From: Verrucomicrobiales bacterium
GTDB taxonomy: Bacteria; Verrucomicrobiota; Verrucomicrobiia; Limisphaerales; CAIMTB01
DNA: 62,176 nt
Direction: 5' to 3'
Assembly: GCA_016795425.1 (NCBI GenBank)
Contig: JAEUHG010000039.1
Coordinates: 1 to 62,176, forward strand
Position numbers and translations under genes: made by a program. This document shows, in pieces, positions 44,880 to 53,743 of this stretch. Under the pieces are notes generated by a model. That model saw nothing but the letters and a program-made list of their open reading frames with translations. It was not told the DNA's origin and did no database searches. Numbering within the stretch: the stretch's first letter is position 1; each line of letters opens with the position of its first letter.

Positions 44880-46502
44880 TCAATCCCCGGTTTTTACGTC
44901 GGGTCGTCCCGAGGCGATTCCTTGGTCTTGTCCGCGCGGCGCTCGCCGACCCGCCAGCCTGCCCACCAACGTCTCTGTCAACTCCCTGCAGGCGGGCACT
45001 TTTTGAAGCCAAAGCGCCCCAAAATAGACGATCGATCCCACCAACGCGGGCACGGCGACATTGCCCAGTTTCGTGATCACCTGGGTGCTGCCAACGTGCG
45101 ATTCCCACCACCATCCCAGGAAAAACACGCCGATTCCCACCGGCACTGCCGTTCCAACCACCGTTCGTGACTCCCGACCCAATCCGGCAAAATCGAGTTT
45201 AGGAAGTTTCTTTCTCAAGGCGTAGCCCAAGAGCAGGACGTTGGCGATGGAGGTCAACGTATTGGCCAAAGCCAATCCGCCTTCGCGCAGGGAGAACATC
45301 AGGAGGATCGAGATTACGGTGTTCAGTCCGAGGCAGAAAACGCTCACCTGCATGGGGACTTTGGTGTCGCCCAAGGCGTAAAAGGCACGCGCCAGAATGC
45401 CGGTTCCAGAGAATGCGACCAACCCGGGGGCCAGCAGGCGGAGGGCGAATGCCACGTTCTCGGTGGCCATCGCCTGAAAAAGTCCACCTTCGAACAGCAA
45501 ACGCACGATCGGACGCGCCAAGGCGATCAACAGCACGCTCGCCAAAGTGTTGATCAGTACCAGGTGTGAAAGACCCTGGATCAAGGTTTGCCGGAATTCC
45601 GCGTGCTTTCGCTCGGAAGCCAGCCCCGAAAGTGTGGGCAACAGGTAGGTCGCCAGCGAGACGCCGAAAAGTCCTTGAGGGAGTTCCATCAAGCGGACGG
45701 CGTACTGAAACGAGGCGACGATGGAGTCTCCGATCCAGAAGGCGAAGCCTTGCGTGGCAACGATGTTCAGTTGATACGCCGCGACTCCAACGGTGGTCGG
45801 GATCATGCGGCGGGCAACCTCGGCGACGGTGGGGTTCTTCCAAGGGGTCACCCATCGGAATCGCCAGCCGTTCTTCCGCAGCGTTGGAACCTGGAACAGG
45901 GCTTGTGCGGCGCCTGCCGCCAGCACGCCGAAGGCCAACGCGTACACCTGTTCATGGAGTCGTGTGCCCATGCGGGGGGCGAGCCAGATCACGCTGGCGA
46001 TCATAACCAAGTTGAGGACGCTCGTCCCCAGGGCCGGAATGAAGAACTGTCCGCGGGCGTTCAACATGCCGACGGCGATCGCCACCAGGCACATCATGAG
46101 CATGTACGGAAACATCCATCGAAGCAGCCGGAGCATCAGGGCGGTTTGGTCCTGTAGTCCGTCCCATTGAAGAGCCACGGTGATCACCAGGATTCCAAGG
46201 CCGATGATGGCCGCCGCCGCCACCAGCAGGGCGGAGACGACGGCATTGCCGGCTTCCCACATGGCGCGCTCTCCCTCCTCCTTTTCCTTGGCCTTGAAGA
46301 TCGGAACAAAGGCGGCCGTAAGCGCTCCTTCGCCGAGCAGGCGTCGGAACAGATTCGGAATCTGAAACGCGAATAAAAAGGCGCTGGCGACCCATCCGGT
46401 TCCCATGAAGCGCGCATAGACCATTTCGCGCACCAAACCCAGGATCCGACTGACCAACGTGGCGGTCGCCATCGCCGCCGAGGATTTCAGCATTTGGGAC
46501 AT
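44880..46502 (-). CDS. murJ: Lipid II flippase
   Basis: Multi-pass MOP-family transporter that moves lipid II, or a related lipid-linked sugar, across the inner membrane. The 540 residues have 13-14 helices and the N-terminal pattern ATLVSRILGLVREMVYARFMG, with the LLGEGALTAAFVPIF motif that separates MurJ from Wzx flippases. It lies upstream of the PEP-CTERM and polysaccharide-export genes on the same strand. Peptidoglycan synthesis is the likely role, but a paralogue serving the polysaccharide cannot be ruled out. Confidence 0.9.
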   Translation of the reverse strand: MSQMLKSSAAMATATLVSRILGLVREMVYARFMGTGWVASAFLFAFQIPNLFRRLLGEGALTAAFVPIFKAKEKEEGERAMWEAGNAVVSALLVAAAAIIGLGILVITVALQWDGLQDQTALMLRLLRWMFPYMLMMCLVAIAVGMLNARGQFFIPALGTSVLNLVMIASVIWLAPRMGTRLHEQVYALAFGVLAAGAAQALFQVPTLRKNGWRFRWVTPWKNPTVAEVARRMIPTTVGVAAYQLNIVATQGFAFWIGDSIVASFQYAVRLMELPQGLFGVSLATYLLPTLSGLASERKHAEFRQTLIQGLSHLVLINTLASVLLIALARPIVRLLFEGGLFQAMATENVAFALRLLAPGLVAFSGTGILARAFYALGDTKVPMQVSVFCLGLNTVISILLMFSLREGGLALANTLTSIANVLLLGYALRKKLPKLDFAGLGRESRTVVGTAVPVGIGVFFLGWWWESHVGSTQVITKLGNVAVPALVGSIVYFGALWLQKVPACRELTETLVGRLAGRRAPRGQDQGIASGRPDVKTGD

Positions 46503-46569
46503 CCCGCGGCAGTAAGCCCGGGAACGAGCAAAGACGCCAGACTGCGACCGGAGAAACGCGACCGACGTC

Positions 46570-47319
46570 CTACTCCCCCGAGCTGTCTTTCGTCGCTGCC
46601 GTGCGGTGCCGCAACATCAAGTGTCGAATCAGCCCAAGGCAGGCGACCACCAGGAGCAACCCGCCCGCGAAGGTCCAAGCGAGTTGCCGGGGACTACCCT
46701 CCAACATGCCAGCGCCGAGAAGCAGCAGAGGGACCGCTTCCGGAATCAGGCCGATCAGCGAACCCGCAAAGAAGGCCCGTTTGCGGACCGGCGACAATGA
46801 TAGAGCCACCGTTCCTAGGAGTCCGGGCACTGGAATGAGTCGGGTCAGAATCACCCCGGCAATCCCCGGATCCTTCTTCAGAAAGGCCAGCCGGTCGGGC
46901 AAAATCCATGGGGTTTCGCGATCAGCGAGTTGTCCGCGAATAAATAGGAAGGTGGTGAAATAGGCCGCCATCGTCGACGCGGTGCTGATCAGGAGTCCGG
47001 GCCAAAATCCGAAGGCGGCTCCGGCGATGGGACAGAACAGCAACCGCGGTACTCCCACGGCGATCAGGAGGCCGGAACCCAGCAGAAAGACGGGATAAGC
47101 GGCGAAGTCGAGGTTCTTCAGGCCTTGGGCCAACGCGCCGTCGGGTCCCAGCCATTCTCGCATCCATGGGGTTCGGGAGAGCGCCGCCCCTAAAAGAGCC
47201 AAGGCACCGAGCGCCACCGCTTTGATGATCAGGAGTCGCGGACCCAAGCGGGCCGCCCGGACCGCCGCGGTGGAAGCGTTGTCCGGCACGTTTTCACTGG
47301 GAACGCGTGCCTTAGGCAC
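46570..47319 (-). CDS. VTT-domain (TVP38/TMEM64, DedA-like) membrane protein
   Basis: Polytopic membrane protein of the VTT/DedA superfamily, members of which move undecaprenyl phosphate or other lipids. About 249 residues, with helices near 25-45 and 65-200, and the conserved FCPIAGAAFGFWPG and LTRLIPVPGLLGTVALSLSPV segments. The start is uncertain: GTG 47319 overlaps the end of the glycosyltransferase gene by 8 bases, and GTG codons at 47304 and 47289 are also in frame. Placed between a glycosyltransferase and murJ, a role in lipid-linked sugar traffic is plausible. Confidence 0.8.
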   Translation of the reverse strand: MPKARVPSENVPDNASTAAVRAARLGPRLLIIKAVALGALALLGAALSRTPWMREWLGPDGALAQGLKNLDFAAYPVFLLGSGLLIAVGVPRLLFCPIAGAAFGFWPGLLISTASTMAAYFTTFLFIRGQLADRETPWILPDRLAFLKKDPGIAGVILTRLIPVPGLLGTVALSLSPVRKRAFFAGSLIGLIPEAVPLLLLGAGMLEGSPRQLAWTFAGGLLLVVACLGLIRHLMLRHRTAATKDSSGE

Positions 47320-48076
47320 CGGCGGTGTCCTCCGGCAGGACACGCTGCGCGGGAATGACCCGGGCCCGATACCACCGCATGGCAAAGCAGTCCCGTATAC
47401 CGCGCCACAACCGATTCCCGATGCCGTAGTTCGATTTCCCGGCGACGCGCGGCCGGTGGTTGACTTCAAGTTCCGTGAATCGATAGCCCTGATAGCTTAG
47501 CAGGGTGGGCACGAATCGATGAAGTCCGTTGAAAACGGGCAATTCCAACAAGGCCTCCCGGCGCATCACTCGAAGAAAGCATCCGGCGTCACGGACCGGA
47601 ACTCCGGTGAGGATGTCTCGATACCAGTTGGCCAGCCGCGAGGACCACCGACGGACCCCGGTGTCCTCTCTTCGACGTCGCACGCCCAGCACGGCTGCCA
47701 ATTCGGGGGTCAGCGTCGCGAGCATCCGCGGCAGATCGGCCGGGTCATTCTGGCGATCGGAATCGAGAGTAATGATGATGGATCCCCTGGCGTGAGCCAA
47801 TCCGGTGGCGAAGGCGGCGCTCTGTCCGCAGTTCATCCGATGGCGCAACACGCGCAACTCGCCATACTTCGAACATTGGTGGCGAAGGACCTCCAGACTG
47901 TGATCGCGGCTGCAGTCATCAATGGCCAGCACTTCCCAGGACTTGCCGAGCGGCAGCAAGGCCGCGCGGATCTCCTCCAACAATGCCGGAATGTTGTCGG
48001 CCTCGTTGAAGATGGGGAGAACCACCGAGTATTCAGGGTGCGCGGGATCCATCCGACGTTGGTTGATCGATGCCAT
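47312..48076 (-). CDS. Family 2 glycosyltransferase, dolichol-phosphate-mannose-synthase-like
   Basis: Inverting GT2 enzyme, probably transferring a sugar to undecaprenyl phosphate or a glycan. The 254 residues from ATG 48076 show YSVVLPIFNEADNIPALLEE, AIDDCSRD, and the DXD-type ITLDSDRQNDP motif, with the GCFLRVMRREAL segment as in DPM1/GtrB-like proteins. There is no long C-terminal membrane part. The upstream open frame (to 48358) is rich in Arg/Pro and runs into tsaC, so I do not use it. It begins the run glycosyltransferase, VTT protein, murJ. Confidence 0.88.
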   Translation of the reverse strand: MASINQRRMDPAHPEYSVVLPIFNEADNIPALLEEIRAALLPLGKSWEVLAIDDCSRDHSLEVLRHQCSKYGELRVLRHRMNCGQSAAFATGLAHARGSIIITLDSDRQNDPADLPRMLATLTPELAAVLGVRRRREDTGVRRWSSRLANWYRDILTGVPVRDAGCFLRVMRREALLELPVFNGLHRFVPTLLSYQGYRFTELEVNHRPRVAGKSNYGIGNRLWRGIRDCFAMRWYRARVIPAQRVLPEDTAGA

Positions 48077-48215
48077 TGCCGTCCCGTCCGCTCCCAACCG
48101 GGCAGCGTCTTCGCCTTGAACTCGGGACGTCGCTTCGTGACACGGCCTCTGGCTAGCACGGGGGCCACCCCTCGGGCAATACACCAGCCGCGTTCTGGAT
48201 TCCCTGGCGGATGCC

Positions 48216-49250
48216 CTACCCGCCCGTCGCGGCGCGCTGAAGGCGGTCGGCAATGGCCCGCCATGCCGGGGTCGGCGGGACGGCTTCGACCAGGATGCAC
48301 TCCGCCCCACATTCATCACAACGGTGCCATTCGGCGTACATCGCGCGGGCATAGGCATCCGGTTCGTGTGGAATCACCGAAATCTGGGCGGCGCCCGGTT
48401 CCGGGGGGATGCGGTCATGGGCCAGCACATGGAGGCGTTCCGGGGCGCCGACCAAGGATGCCACCACGGCCTGATACTCGGCCGCATTGCGCCAGGATCG
48501 CACGATCAGCTTCGCCTTGGGGGCATAGTGCTTCTGAAACTGCCCAGGGCTGCGTAGGACGCCATCGGTTCGGCGCGAGACTCGGATTTCCCCAAGTACT
48601 GCCGCCAGTGATTCTTCATGGATCATCCCGGGACGCAGAAGGTGGGCCGGTTCCGAGGTGACATCCACCACGGTGGATTCGATCCCGACCTGGCACGGTC
48701 CGCCGTCGACGACGAGCGGGATGCGGTCGCCGAGTTGCCGAAGGACGTGCTGGGCTGTGGTTGGCGAGATCTGATTCGCTCGGTTGGCGCTCGGGGCTGC
48801 CAGTGGGAATCCGCAGGCTCGAATGACGGCCTGCATGAAGGGGTGCGATGGCCAACGAATAGCGACCGTGGGGCCGCCCGCCGTGATGCTGGCGGGAATG
48901 CGATCGGCTTTGGGAACCACCAGGGTGAGGGGACCGGGCCAGAAGGAAGCGGCGAGTCGATCGGCCGCCGACGGCCACTCGGAGACACAGCTCGCTGCCA
49001 ATTCACCGCTGGCCACGTGTACAATGAGGGGATTGGTGGCAGGTCGATTCTTGGCCGCGTAAATCCTGGAGATGGCTGACGGGTCGAGTGCATTGGCCGC
49101 CAGGCCGTAAACGGTTTCGGTCGGCAGCGCCACGACTTCGCCGGCCTTGAGCAATTCCGCGGCGCGTTCCACCGCCGCCCGGAACAGCACCGGAGTATGC
49201 GTGCTGGCCACCTCGGCCGTGATGCGAACGTCGCCTGATTCCCCGCGCAT
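48216..49250 (-). CDS. L-threonylcarbamoyladenylate synthase, Sua5 type
   Basis: Makes the threonylcarbamoyl-AMP used for t6A37 in ANN-decoding tRNAs. The 344 residues comprise the YrdC domain (about 20-205), with GEVVALPTETVYGLAANAL, the KNRPATNPLIVHV segment, and SANRANQISPTTA. A C-terminal Sua5 domain follows (SPGQFQKHYAPKAKL to the end), so this is the two-domain Sua5 rather than the short TsaC. ATG 49250 is chosen; the longer frame overlaps the divergent trpD promoter region. Single gene between GT2 and trpD. Confidence 0.94.
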   Translation of the reverse strand: MRGESGDVRITAEVASTHTPVLFRAAVERAAELLKAGEVVALPTETVYGLAANALDPSAISRIYAAKNRPATNPLIVHVASGELAASCVSEWPSAADRLAASFWPGPLTLVVPKADRIPASITAGGPTVAIRWPSHPFMQAVIRACGFPLAAPSANRANQISPTTAQHVLRQLGDRIPLVVDGGPCQVGIESTVVDVTSEPAHLLRPGMIHEESLAAVLGEIRVSRRTDGVLRSPGQFQKHYAPKAKLIVRSWRNAAEYQAVVASLVGAPERLHVLAHDRIPPEPGAAQISVIPHEPDAYARAMYAEWHRCDECGAECILVEAVPPTPAWRAIADRLQRAATGG

Positions 49251-49355
49251 GAAGGCCCCATCAAGCCACAGACCGGAAGGCGAGGAAAGGGGCCGATGGC
49301 GCCCTCGAATGTTCCAGACTCGCGCTGCCCGACCTCTGCCTCCTACCATGTTTCC

Positions 49356-50390
49356 ATGCTGGATGCCTTGTCCGATCAGGTGAAGTCGGGAAGTGAGCTG
49401 GCTTCCACCCAAATCTCCGACGCCGTGGGTTGGCTGGTCCGAGAAGAGGTAGCTCCCGAGACCAAGGCCGACTTTCTGACCGCGTTGGCCCGCCGCGGCG
49501 AAACGCCATCCGAAATCGTAGGTTTTGCGAAGACGCTGCGCTCTTTGTCGGTGGTTCCTCCCATCGATGAGGCGACCCGTGCGCGGGGAATTCTCGATGT
49601 GTGCGGGACGGGCGGTGACCACCAGAATACATTCAACATCTCCACCACCGTGGCCATCGTCGTGGCCAGTGCCGGGGTGCCGGTGGCGAAACACGGCAAT
49701 CGCGCGATCACCTCAAAGTCGGGCAGCGCAGATGTGTTGGAAGCGCTCGGCATCCCGATCGATCTCACGCCGGATCAGGCCGCCGCTTCCTTGCGGGACG
49801 TCGATTTCGCCTTCTTTTTCGCGCCGAAGTTTCATCCGGCCTTCCGCCACATTGCCCCCGCCCGAAAGCTCTGCGCCCAGCGTGGCCAGCGCACCATCTT
49901 TAATTTCCTCGGTCCGCTGTTGAATCCTGCCCAGCCCACGGCGCAATTGGTCGGTGTTCCGGTGCCGAGCCTGTGCGCACCCATTGCGACAGCTTTGCAG
50001 CAATTAGGCCTCTTGCGTGGCATGGTGGTGTGCGGCAAGACGGGGACCGGGCATCTCGACGAGTTGTCTACCGTCGGCGACTCGGTCGTCGCCGAGTTTC
50101 ATCATGAGAGGGCGCTCGCGGTGAGCACGCTGTCGCTTCAGAATCTGCCGGTCCAACCCACGGTGCTGGCCGACCTCGCCGGTGGAGATTGCGCGGAGAA
50201 TGCCGGGATTGTGCGGCGCATTCTCGCGGGCCAGGAGCGGGGTCCCAAGCGCGACGCGGTATTGCTCAATGCCGGCGCGGCGCTGTTCCTCGCGGGTCGG
50301 GCGCGCGGAATCAGCGAGGGCTGGGAACTAGCCGGTTCGCTGATCGATTCTGGCCAGGCCGCCAACCGACTGTCCCGCCTCCAACGCTGA
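49356..50390 (+). CDS. trpD: Anthranilate phosphoribosyltransferase
   Basis: Joins anthranilate and PRPP, the second step of tryptophan synthesis. The 344 residues from ATG 49356 contain the PRPP-binding CGTGGDHQNTFNIST motif (about 85-99), KHGNRAITSKSGSADVLEALG, and NFLGPLLNP. No other trp gene is adjacent, so it is probably transcribed alone. It is divergent from the Sua5 gene and convergent with mtnP, 30 bases away. Confidence 0.95.
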   Translation: MLDALSDQVKSGSELASTQISDAVGWLVREEVAPETKADFLTALARRGETPSEIVGFAKTLRSLSVVPPIDEATRARGILDVCGTGGDHQNTFNISTTVAIVVASAGVPVAKHGNRAITSKSGSADVLEALGIPIDLTPDQAAASLRDVDFAFFFAPKFHPAFRHIAPARKLCAQRGQRTIFNFLGPLLNPAQPTAQLVGVPVPSLCAPIATALQQLGLLRGMVVCGKTGTGHLDELSTVGDSVVAEFHHERALAVSTLSLQNLPVQPTVLADLAGGDCAENAGIVRRILAGQERGPKRDAVLLNAGAALFLAGRARGISEGWELAGSLIDSGQAANRLSRLQR

Positions 50391-50420
50391 GGTCCACGGC
50401 CGGTTGCCGGTTCGCCAGGG

Positions 50421-51284
50421 CTAAAGGTATTTCTGCAGAATGGGCTGGAGGTTGCGCAAGGTGTGCGCTGGCCACGCTTTTCGATCCGTCAGGATGGCGT
50501 TCTGCAACGCCGAGTGGGATGGCCAATCCGGTTTGGCCGGGATCTTGGGCAGGGTTTCAAGGAGCAACTGCCGGGCGCAGGCCGCATTGGCGTGAAGGTT
50601 GGCCAGAACCATCTCGACGGTCACGTGCGCCTCGTCCTCATTCCAGCAGTCATAGTCCGTGACCATTGCGGCGGTGGCGTAGGAGATTTCCGCCTCTCGT
50701 GCACATTTCGCCTCGCCCAGATTGGTCATGCCGATCACCGCGTGGCCCGCGACCTTGTTCGCCTTGGACTCGGCGCGGGTACTGAAGGCCGGACCTTCCA
50801 TGCAGACGTAGGTGCCGCCGTCGTGTGCCCGCACTTTGAGGCGTTTGGCGCTGTCGACCAGGAGTTGTCTCAGACCCTCACAGACCGGATGGGCGAAGGC
50901 CACATGCGCCACGATGCCTTCGCCAAAAAACGTGTGCGCTGCGGACTGCTTGGTGCGGTCGAGGAACTGGTCAACAAAGACTATGTCCCGAGGCCGATAG
51001 CGACGTTGCAGCGAACCCACCGCACTGATGGAAATGACCCAAGCGACCCCAAGCTTCTTGAGGGCCCATAGGTTGGCGCGGTGCGGAAGTTCACTGGGCA
51101 ACAGCCGATGTCCACGCCCATGTCGAGGCAGGAACACCACCTCGCGACCCGCCAGGCTCCCCGTGAGCAATTCGTCCGACGGAGGCCCGAATGGAGTTTT
51201 GACCTTCACCCATCGGGTCTTCGAAAGGCCTTCCAATTGGTAAAGCCCGGAACCACCGATAATCCCGATGCGCGGCGTCGACAT
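50421..51284 (-). CDS. mtnP: S-methyl-5'-thioadenosine phosphorylase
   Basis: Phosphorolysis of methylthioadenosine to adenine and methylthioribose 1-phosphate, the step that feeds MtnA. The 287 residues have GIIGGSGLYQLEGL at the start, the phosphate-site FLPRHGRGH, NLWALKKLGV, and the CMEGPAFSTRAES and GMTNLGEAKCAREAEISYA segments. The pattern is of the MTAP class rather than purine nucleoside phosphorylase, although some members accept adenosine or inosine. It is divergent from the class II aldolase gene. Confidence 0.94.
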   Translation of the reverse strand: MSTPRIGIIGGSGLYQLEGLSKTRWVKVKTPFGPPSDELLTGSLAGREVVFLPRHGRGHRLLPSELPHRANLWALKKLGVAWVISISAVGSLQRRYRPRDIVFVDQFLDRTKQSAAHTFFGEGIVAHVAFAHPVCEGLRQLLVDSAKRLKVRAHDGGTYVCMEGPAFSTRAESKANKVAGHAVIGMTNLGEAKCAREAEISYATAAMVTDYDCWNEDEAHVTVEMVLANLHANAACARQLLLETLPKIPAKPDWPSHSALQNAILTDRKAWPAHTLRNLQPILQKYL

Positions 51285-51431
51285 GCGGGCGTTTCTTTAG
51301 CGGGTAACGGTGTGGAGTCCAAGCTTCCAGCCGAATTCTTGACGGTCATTCCAGGATCGGCACGACCAGGCGGCCCGGGCGCCTCGAAATCGGGAGGCAC
51401 TTTCGACCTTTGCACCGGAGGCATCCCACCT

Positions 51432-52196
51432 TTGAATCGAGGGGTGCAGCGTGTTCTGGACGAATTGGCCAACCTGTCGCGGGAATTGGGAAGGGAAGAC
51501 CGGCAGCTTGCGATCCTTGGCGAAGGCAACACCTCGGCCGCGGTCGACCCCGCGCACTTCGCGGTCAAGGCGAGCGGGGCATCCCTCGAGAAGTTGACCC
51601 CGGAAGACCTGACTGTCTGCCAACGCGAGCCGATGCTCGCGTTGTTGGATCAGAAACAACTGTCGGATAACCAGGTGGCTGAGGCACTCATGGGCACCCG
51701 GGTCGATGCCGCTGCCAAACGACCCAGCATTGAAAGTGTCTTTCACGCCTGGTTGCTGGCCCTGGAAGGGGTGCGGTTTGTCGGCCATACCCACCCGCTG
51801 AGCGTCAACCAGATCCTTTGCTCGCCGCGCGCCCGGGACTTCTCCGAGCGCCGCATGTTCCCCGACGAAATTGTGGTGTGCGGCGCCGCCTCCGTATTCG
51901 TGCCGTATACCGATCCCGGCCTTCCGCTGGCGCGCGAAATTCGCGACCGAACCAAAGCGTTCCTGGACAAGCATGGACATCCGCCGCGCCTTATCCTGCT
52001 CCAGAACCACGGTCTGATCGCGCTCGGGACGTCCCCGGGTTCGGTCCTGGCCGCCACTCTCATGGCCGTCAAGGCAGCCGCGATTTTCATGGGTGCCGCC
52101 GCTCTTGGCGGCCCTAATTTCCTGACGCCGCAGCACGTGGATCGGATCGCTGGACGAGCCGACGAGGCGTATCGGCAACAGCAACTGCGTCTCTGA
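51432..52196 (+). CDS. Class II aldolase/adducin-family protein, probably rhamnulose-1-phosphate aldolase-like
   Basis: Zinc-dependent aldolase fold of about 254 residues. Visible motifs are LAILGEGNTSA near residue 24-34, GHTHPLSVNQ with two zinc histidines, and LLQNHGLIALG with a third. The GEGNTS loop resembles the aldolase part of RhaD/YuxG proteins, and rhaB follows after 52 bases on the same strand, so L-rhamnulose-1-phosphate cleavage is the best guess. The same family includes MtnB, and mtnP is the divergent neighbour, so a methionine-salvage dehydratase is an alternative. TTG 51432 has GGAGG 10 bases upstream; GTG 51444 is another possible start. Confidence 0.78.
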   Translation: MNRGVQRVLDELANLSRELGREDRQLAILGEGNTSAAVDPAHFAVKASGASLEKLTPEDLTVCQREPMLALLDQKQLSDNQVAEALMGTRVDAAAKRPSIESVFHAWLLALEGVRFVGHTHPLSVNQILCSPRARDFSERRMFPDEIVVCGAASVFVPYTDPGLPLAREIRDRTKAFLDKHGHPPRLILLQNHGLIALGTSPGSVLAATLMAVKAAAIFMGAAALGGPNFLTPQHVDRIAGRADEAYRQQQLRL

Positions 52197-52248
52197 ACCG
52201 ACGCATCGCTGAAAACACGATTTAAACGGGCGGTGCACCAACGTCATC

Positions 52249-53706
52249 ATGTCCACCCACCATCTTGCCATCGATTTGGGGGCCGAAAGTGGCCGACTCA
52301 TGCTGGGAACTCTCAACGAAGGTTTGTTGTCGTTGAAAGAAGTCCATCGCTTTCCCACCGGTGCCCTGCGGCAGGGCGACTCCTTGCATTGGGACATGGC
52401 CCGTCTCTTTCAGGATACCCGGGCCGGTCTTCGCAAGGCGTCCCAACTCGGAATCCCGGTGGCCAGTATCAGCACCGATTCCTGGGGTGTGGATTACCTT
52501 CTGTTGCGGGCCGACGGTTCGATTCTCGAGCCCACCTACCATTACCGCGACGCCCGCACCGCCCAGGGTGTCGCCAATGCCCACGCCAAGATCTCCTGGC
52601 CGGAGATTTTTGCCGAGACCGGGCTCCAGTTCATGCCCCTCAACACGTTGTACCAGCTCGCGGCGGAATCACCGGAACGACTGGAGGCGGCGGACCGGCT
52701 GCTGTTGATCGGCGACGGGTTCAACCATTTCCTGTCGGGTCGCGCCGTCGCGGAGGTGACGCTCGCCAGCACCAGCATGGTCTATAATCCCAAATCCCGC
52801 TCCTGGTCCTCGCTTCTGTGCGACCGCGTCGGCATCCCCTCGCGACTTCTTCCGCCCATCGTGCAGGCAGGATCACGGCTGGGGCCGATCCGAGAACTCC
52901 TCTCCCGCGAGTCCGGCCTCGCCCGGGTCGAAGTCGTTGCGAGTTGTTCTCACGACACGGGTGCGGCGGTGGCCGCCGTCCCAGCCGAGGGCGGGAATTG
53001 GGCGTACTTGAGTTCGGGGACCTGGTCCCTCATGGGCGTCGAGCGACCCGAGCCGGTGATCACCGATACCGCGCGCGAACTCAACTTCACCAACGAAATC
53101 GGTTTTGGGAACACCGTCCGGCTTCTGAAAAACATCAGCGGTCTCTGGCTCCTGCAGGAGTGTCGGCGTTCCTGGGCCGCGGCCGGTGAAACCTTCGACT
53201 ATGCCACCCTGGTCCGGATGGCCGAAACGAGCCCGGCCTTCGTCTCGTTGATCCAGCCGGCCGATCCGCGCTTCTTGGCACCGGATGATATGCCCGCCCG
53301 GATCGCCGCCTATTGTCGTGAAATCGGGGAGCCTGTTCCCGCCACACCCGGCGCTATGGTGCGATGCATTTTCGAAAGTCTGGCGCTGCTTTACCGTCGA
53401 ACACGTGAACAATTGGAACTGATCACCGGCACGCCCATCCACCGACTTCATATCGTGGGCGGCGGTAGCCAAAATGCCCTGCTCAATCAGCTGGCTGCCA
53501 ACGCTCTCCAAGTGCCCGTGATTGCCGGTCCCGTCGAAGCGACTGCGGCAGGAAATCTGCTCACCCAGGCTTATGCTCTCGACCGGATTCCGTCCTTGGA
53601 GGGCTTGCGCGAGGTGGTTCGGCGTTCGTTCGAAGTCCGACGGTTTGAACCGGCCGATGCCGAGGCCTGGGACGCGGCATACCTTCGTTTCACCGCGTTC
53701 ATCTGA
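52249..53706 (+). CDS. rhaB: Rhamnulokinase
   Basis: Phosphorylates L-rhamnulose to L-rhamnulose 1-phosphate in the cytoplasm. The 485 residues have the FGGY-kinase N-terminus HHLAIDLGAESGRLMLG, the STDSWGVDYLLL segment, a SHDTGAAVAAVPA motif, SSGTWSLMGVE and the late HIVGGGSQNALLNQL region, which is typical of RhaB. It follows the class II aldolase gene on the same strand. rhaM is elsewhere in the window, and no rhamnose isomerase was seen. Confidence 0.93.
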   Translation: MSTHHLAIDLGAESGRLMLGTLNEGLLSLKEVHRFPTGALRQGDSLHWDMARLFQDTRAGLRKASQLGIPVASISTDSWGVDYLLLRADGSILEPTYHYRDARTAQGVANAHAKISWPEIFAETGLQFMPLNTLYQLAAESPERLEAADRLLLIGDGFNHFLSGRAVAEVTLASTSMVYNPKSRSWSSLLCDRVGIPSRLLPPIVQAGSRLGPIRELLSRESGLARVEVVASCSHDTGAAVAAVPAEGGNWAYLSSGTWSLMGVERPEPVITDTARELNFTNEIGFGNTVRLLKNISGLWLLQECRRSWAAAGETFDYATLVRMAETSPAFVSLIQPADPRFLAPDDMPARIAAYCREIGEPVPATPGAMVRCIFESLALLYRRTREQLELITGTPIHRLHIVGGGSQNALLNQLAANALQVPVIAGPVEATAAGNLLTQAYALDRIPSLEGLREVVRRSFEVRRFEPADAEAWDAAYLRFTAFI

Positions 53707-53729
53707 ACGAACCTCTCCGACCGGTTGGA

Positions 53730-53743
53730 TCGGCACGTGCCGA
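53730..53743. repeat. Perfect 14-bp palindrome between convergent genes
   Basis: TCGGCAC followed directly by GTGCCGA forms a perfect palindrome in the 37-base gap between the end of rhaB and the stop of the membrane-protein gene. It could be a 3'-end structure or a protein site; with no loop it would extrude poorly as RNA. Confidence 0.4.

Noticed and set aside
48077..48358. Upstream extension of the family 2 glycosyltransferase
   Set aside because: The extra 94 codons are rich in Arg/Pro/Ala and overlap the end of the Sua5-type gene; the conserved domain starts after ATG 48076.
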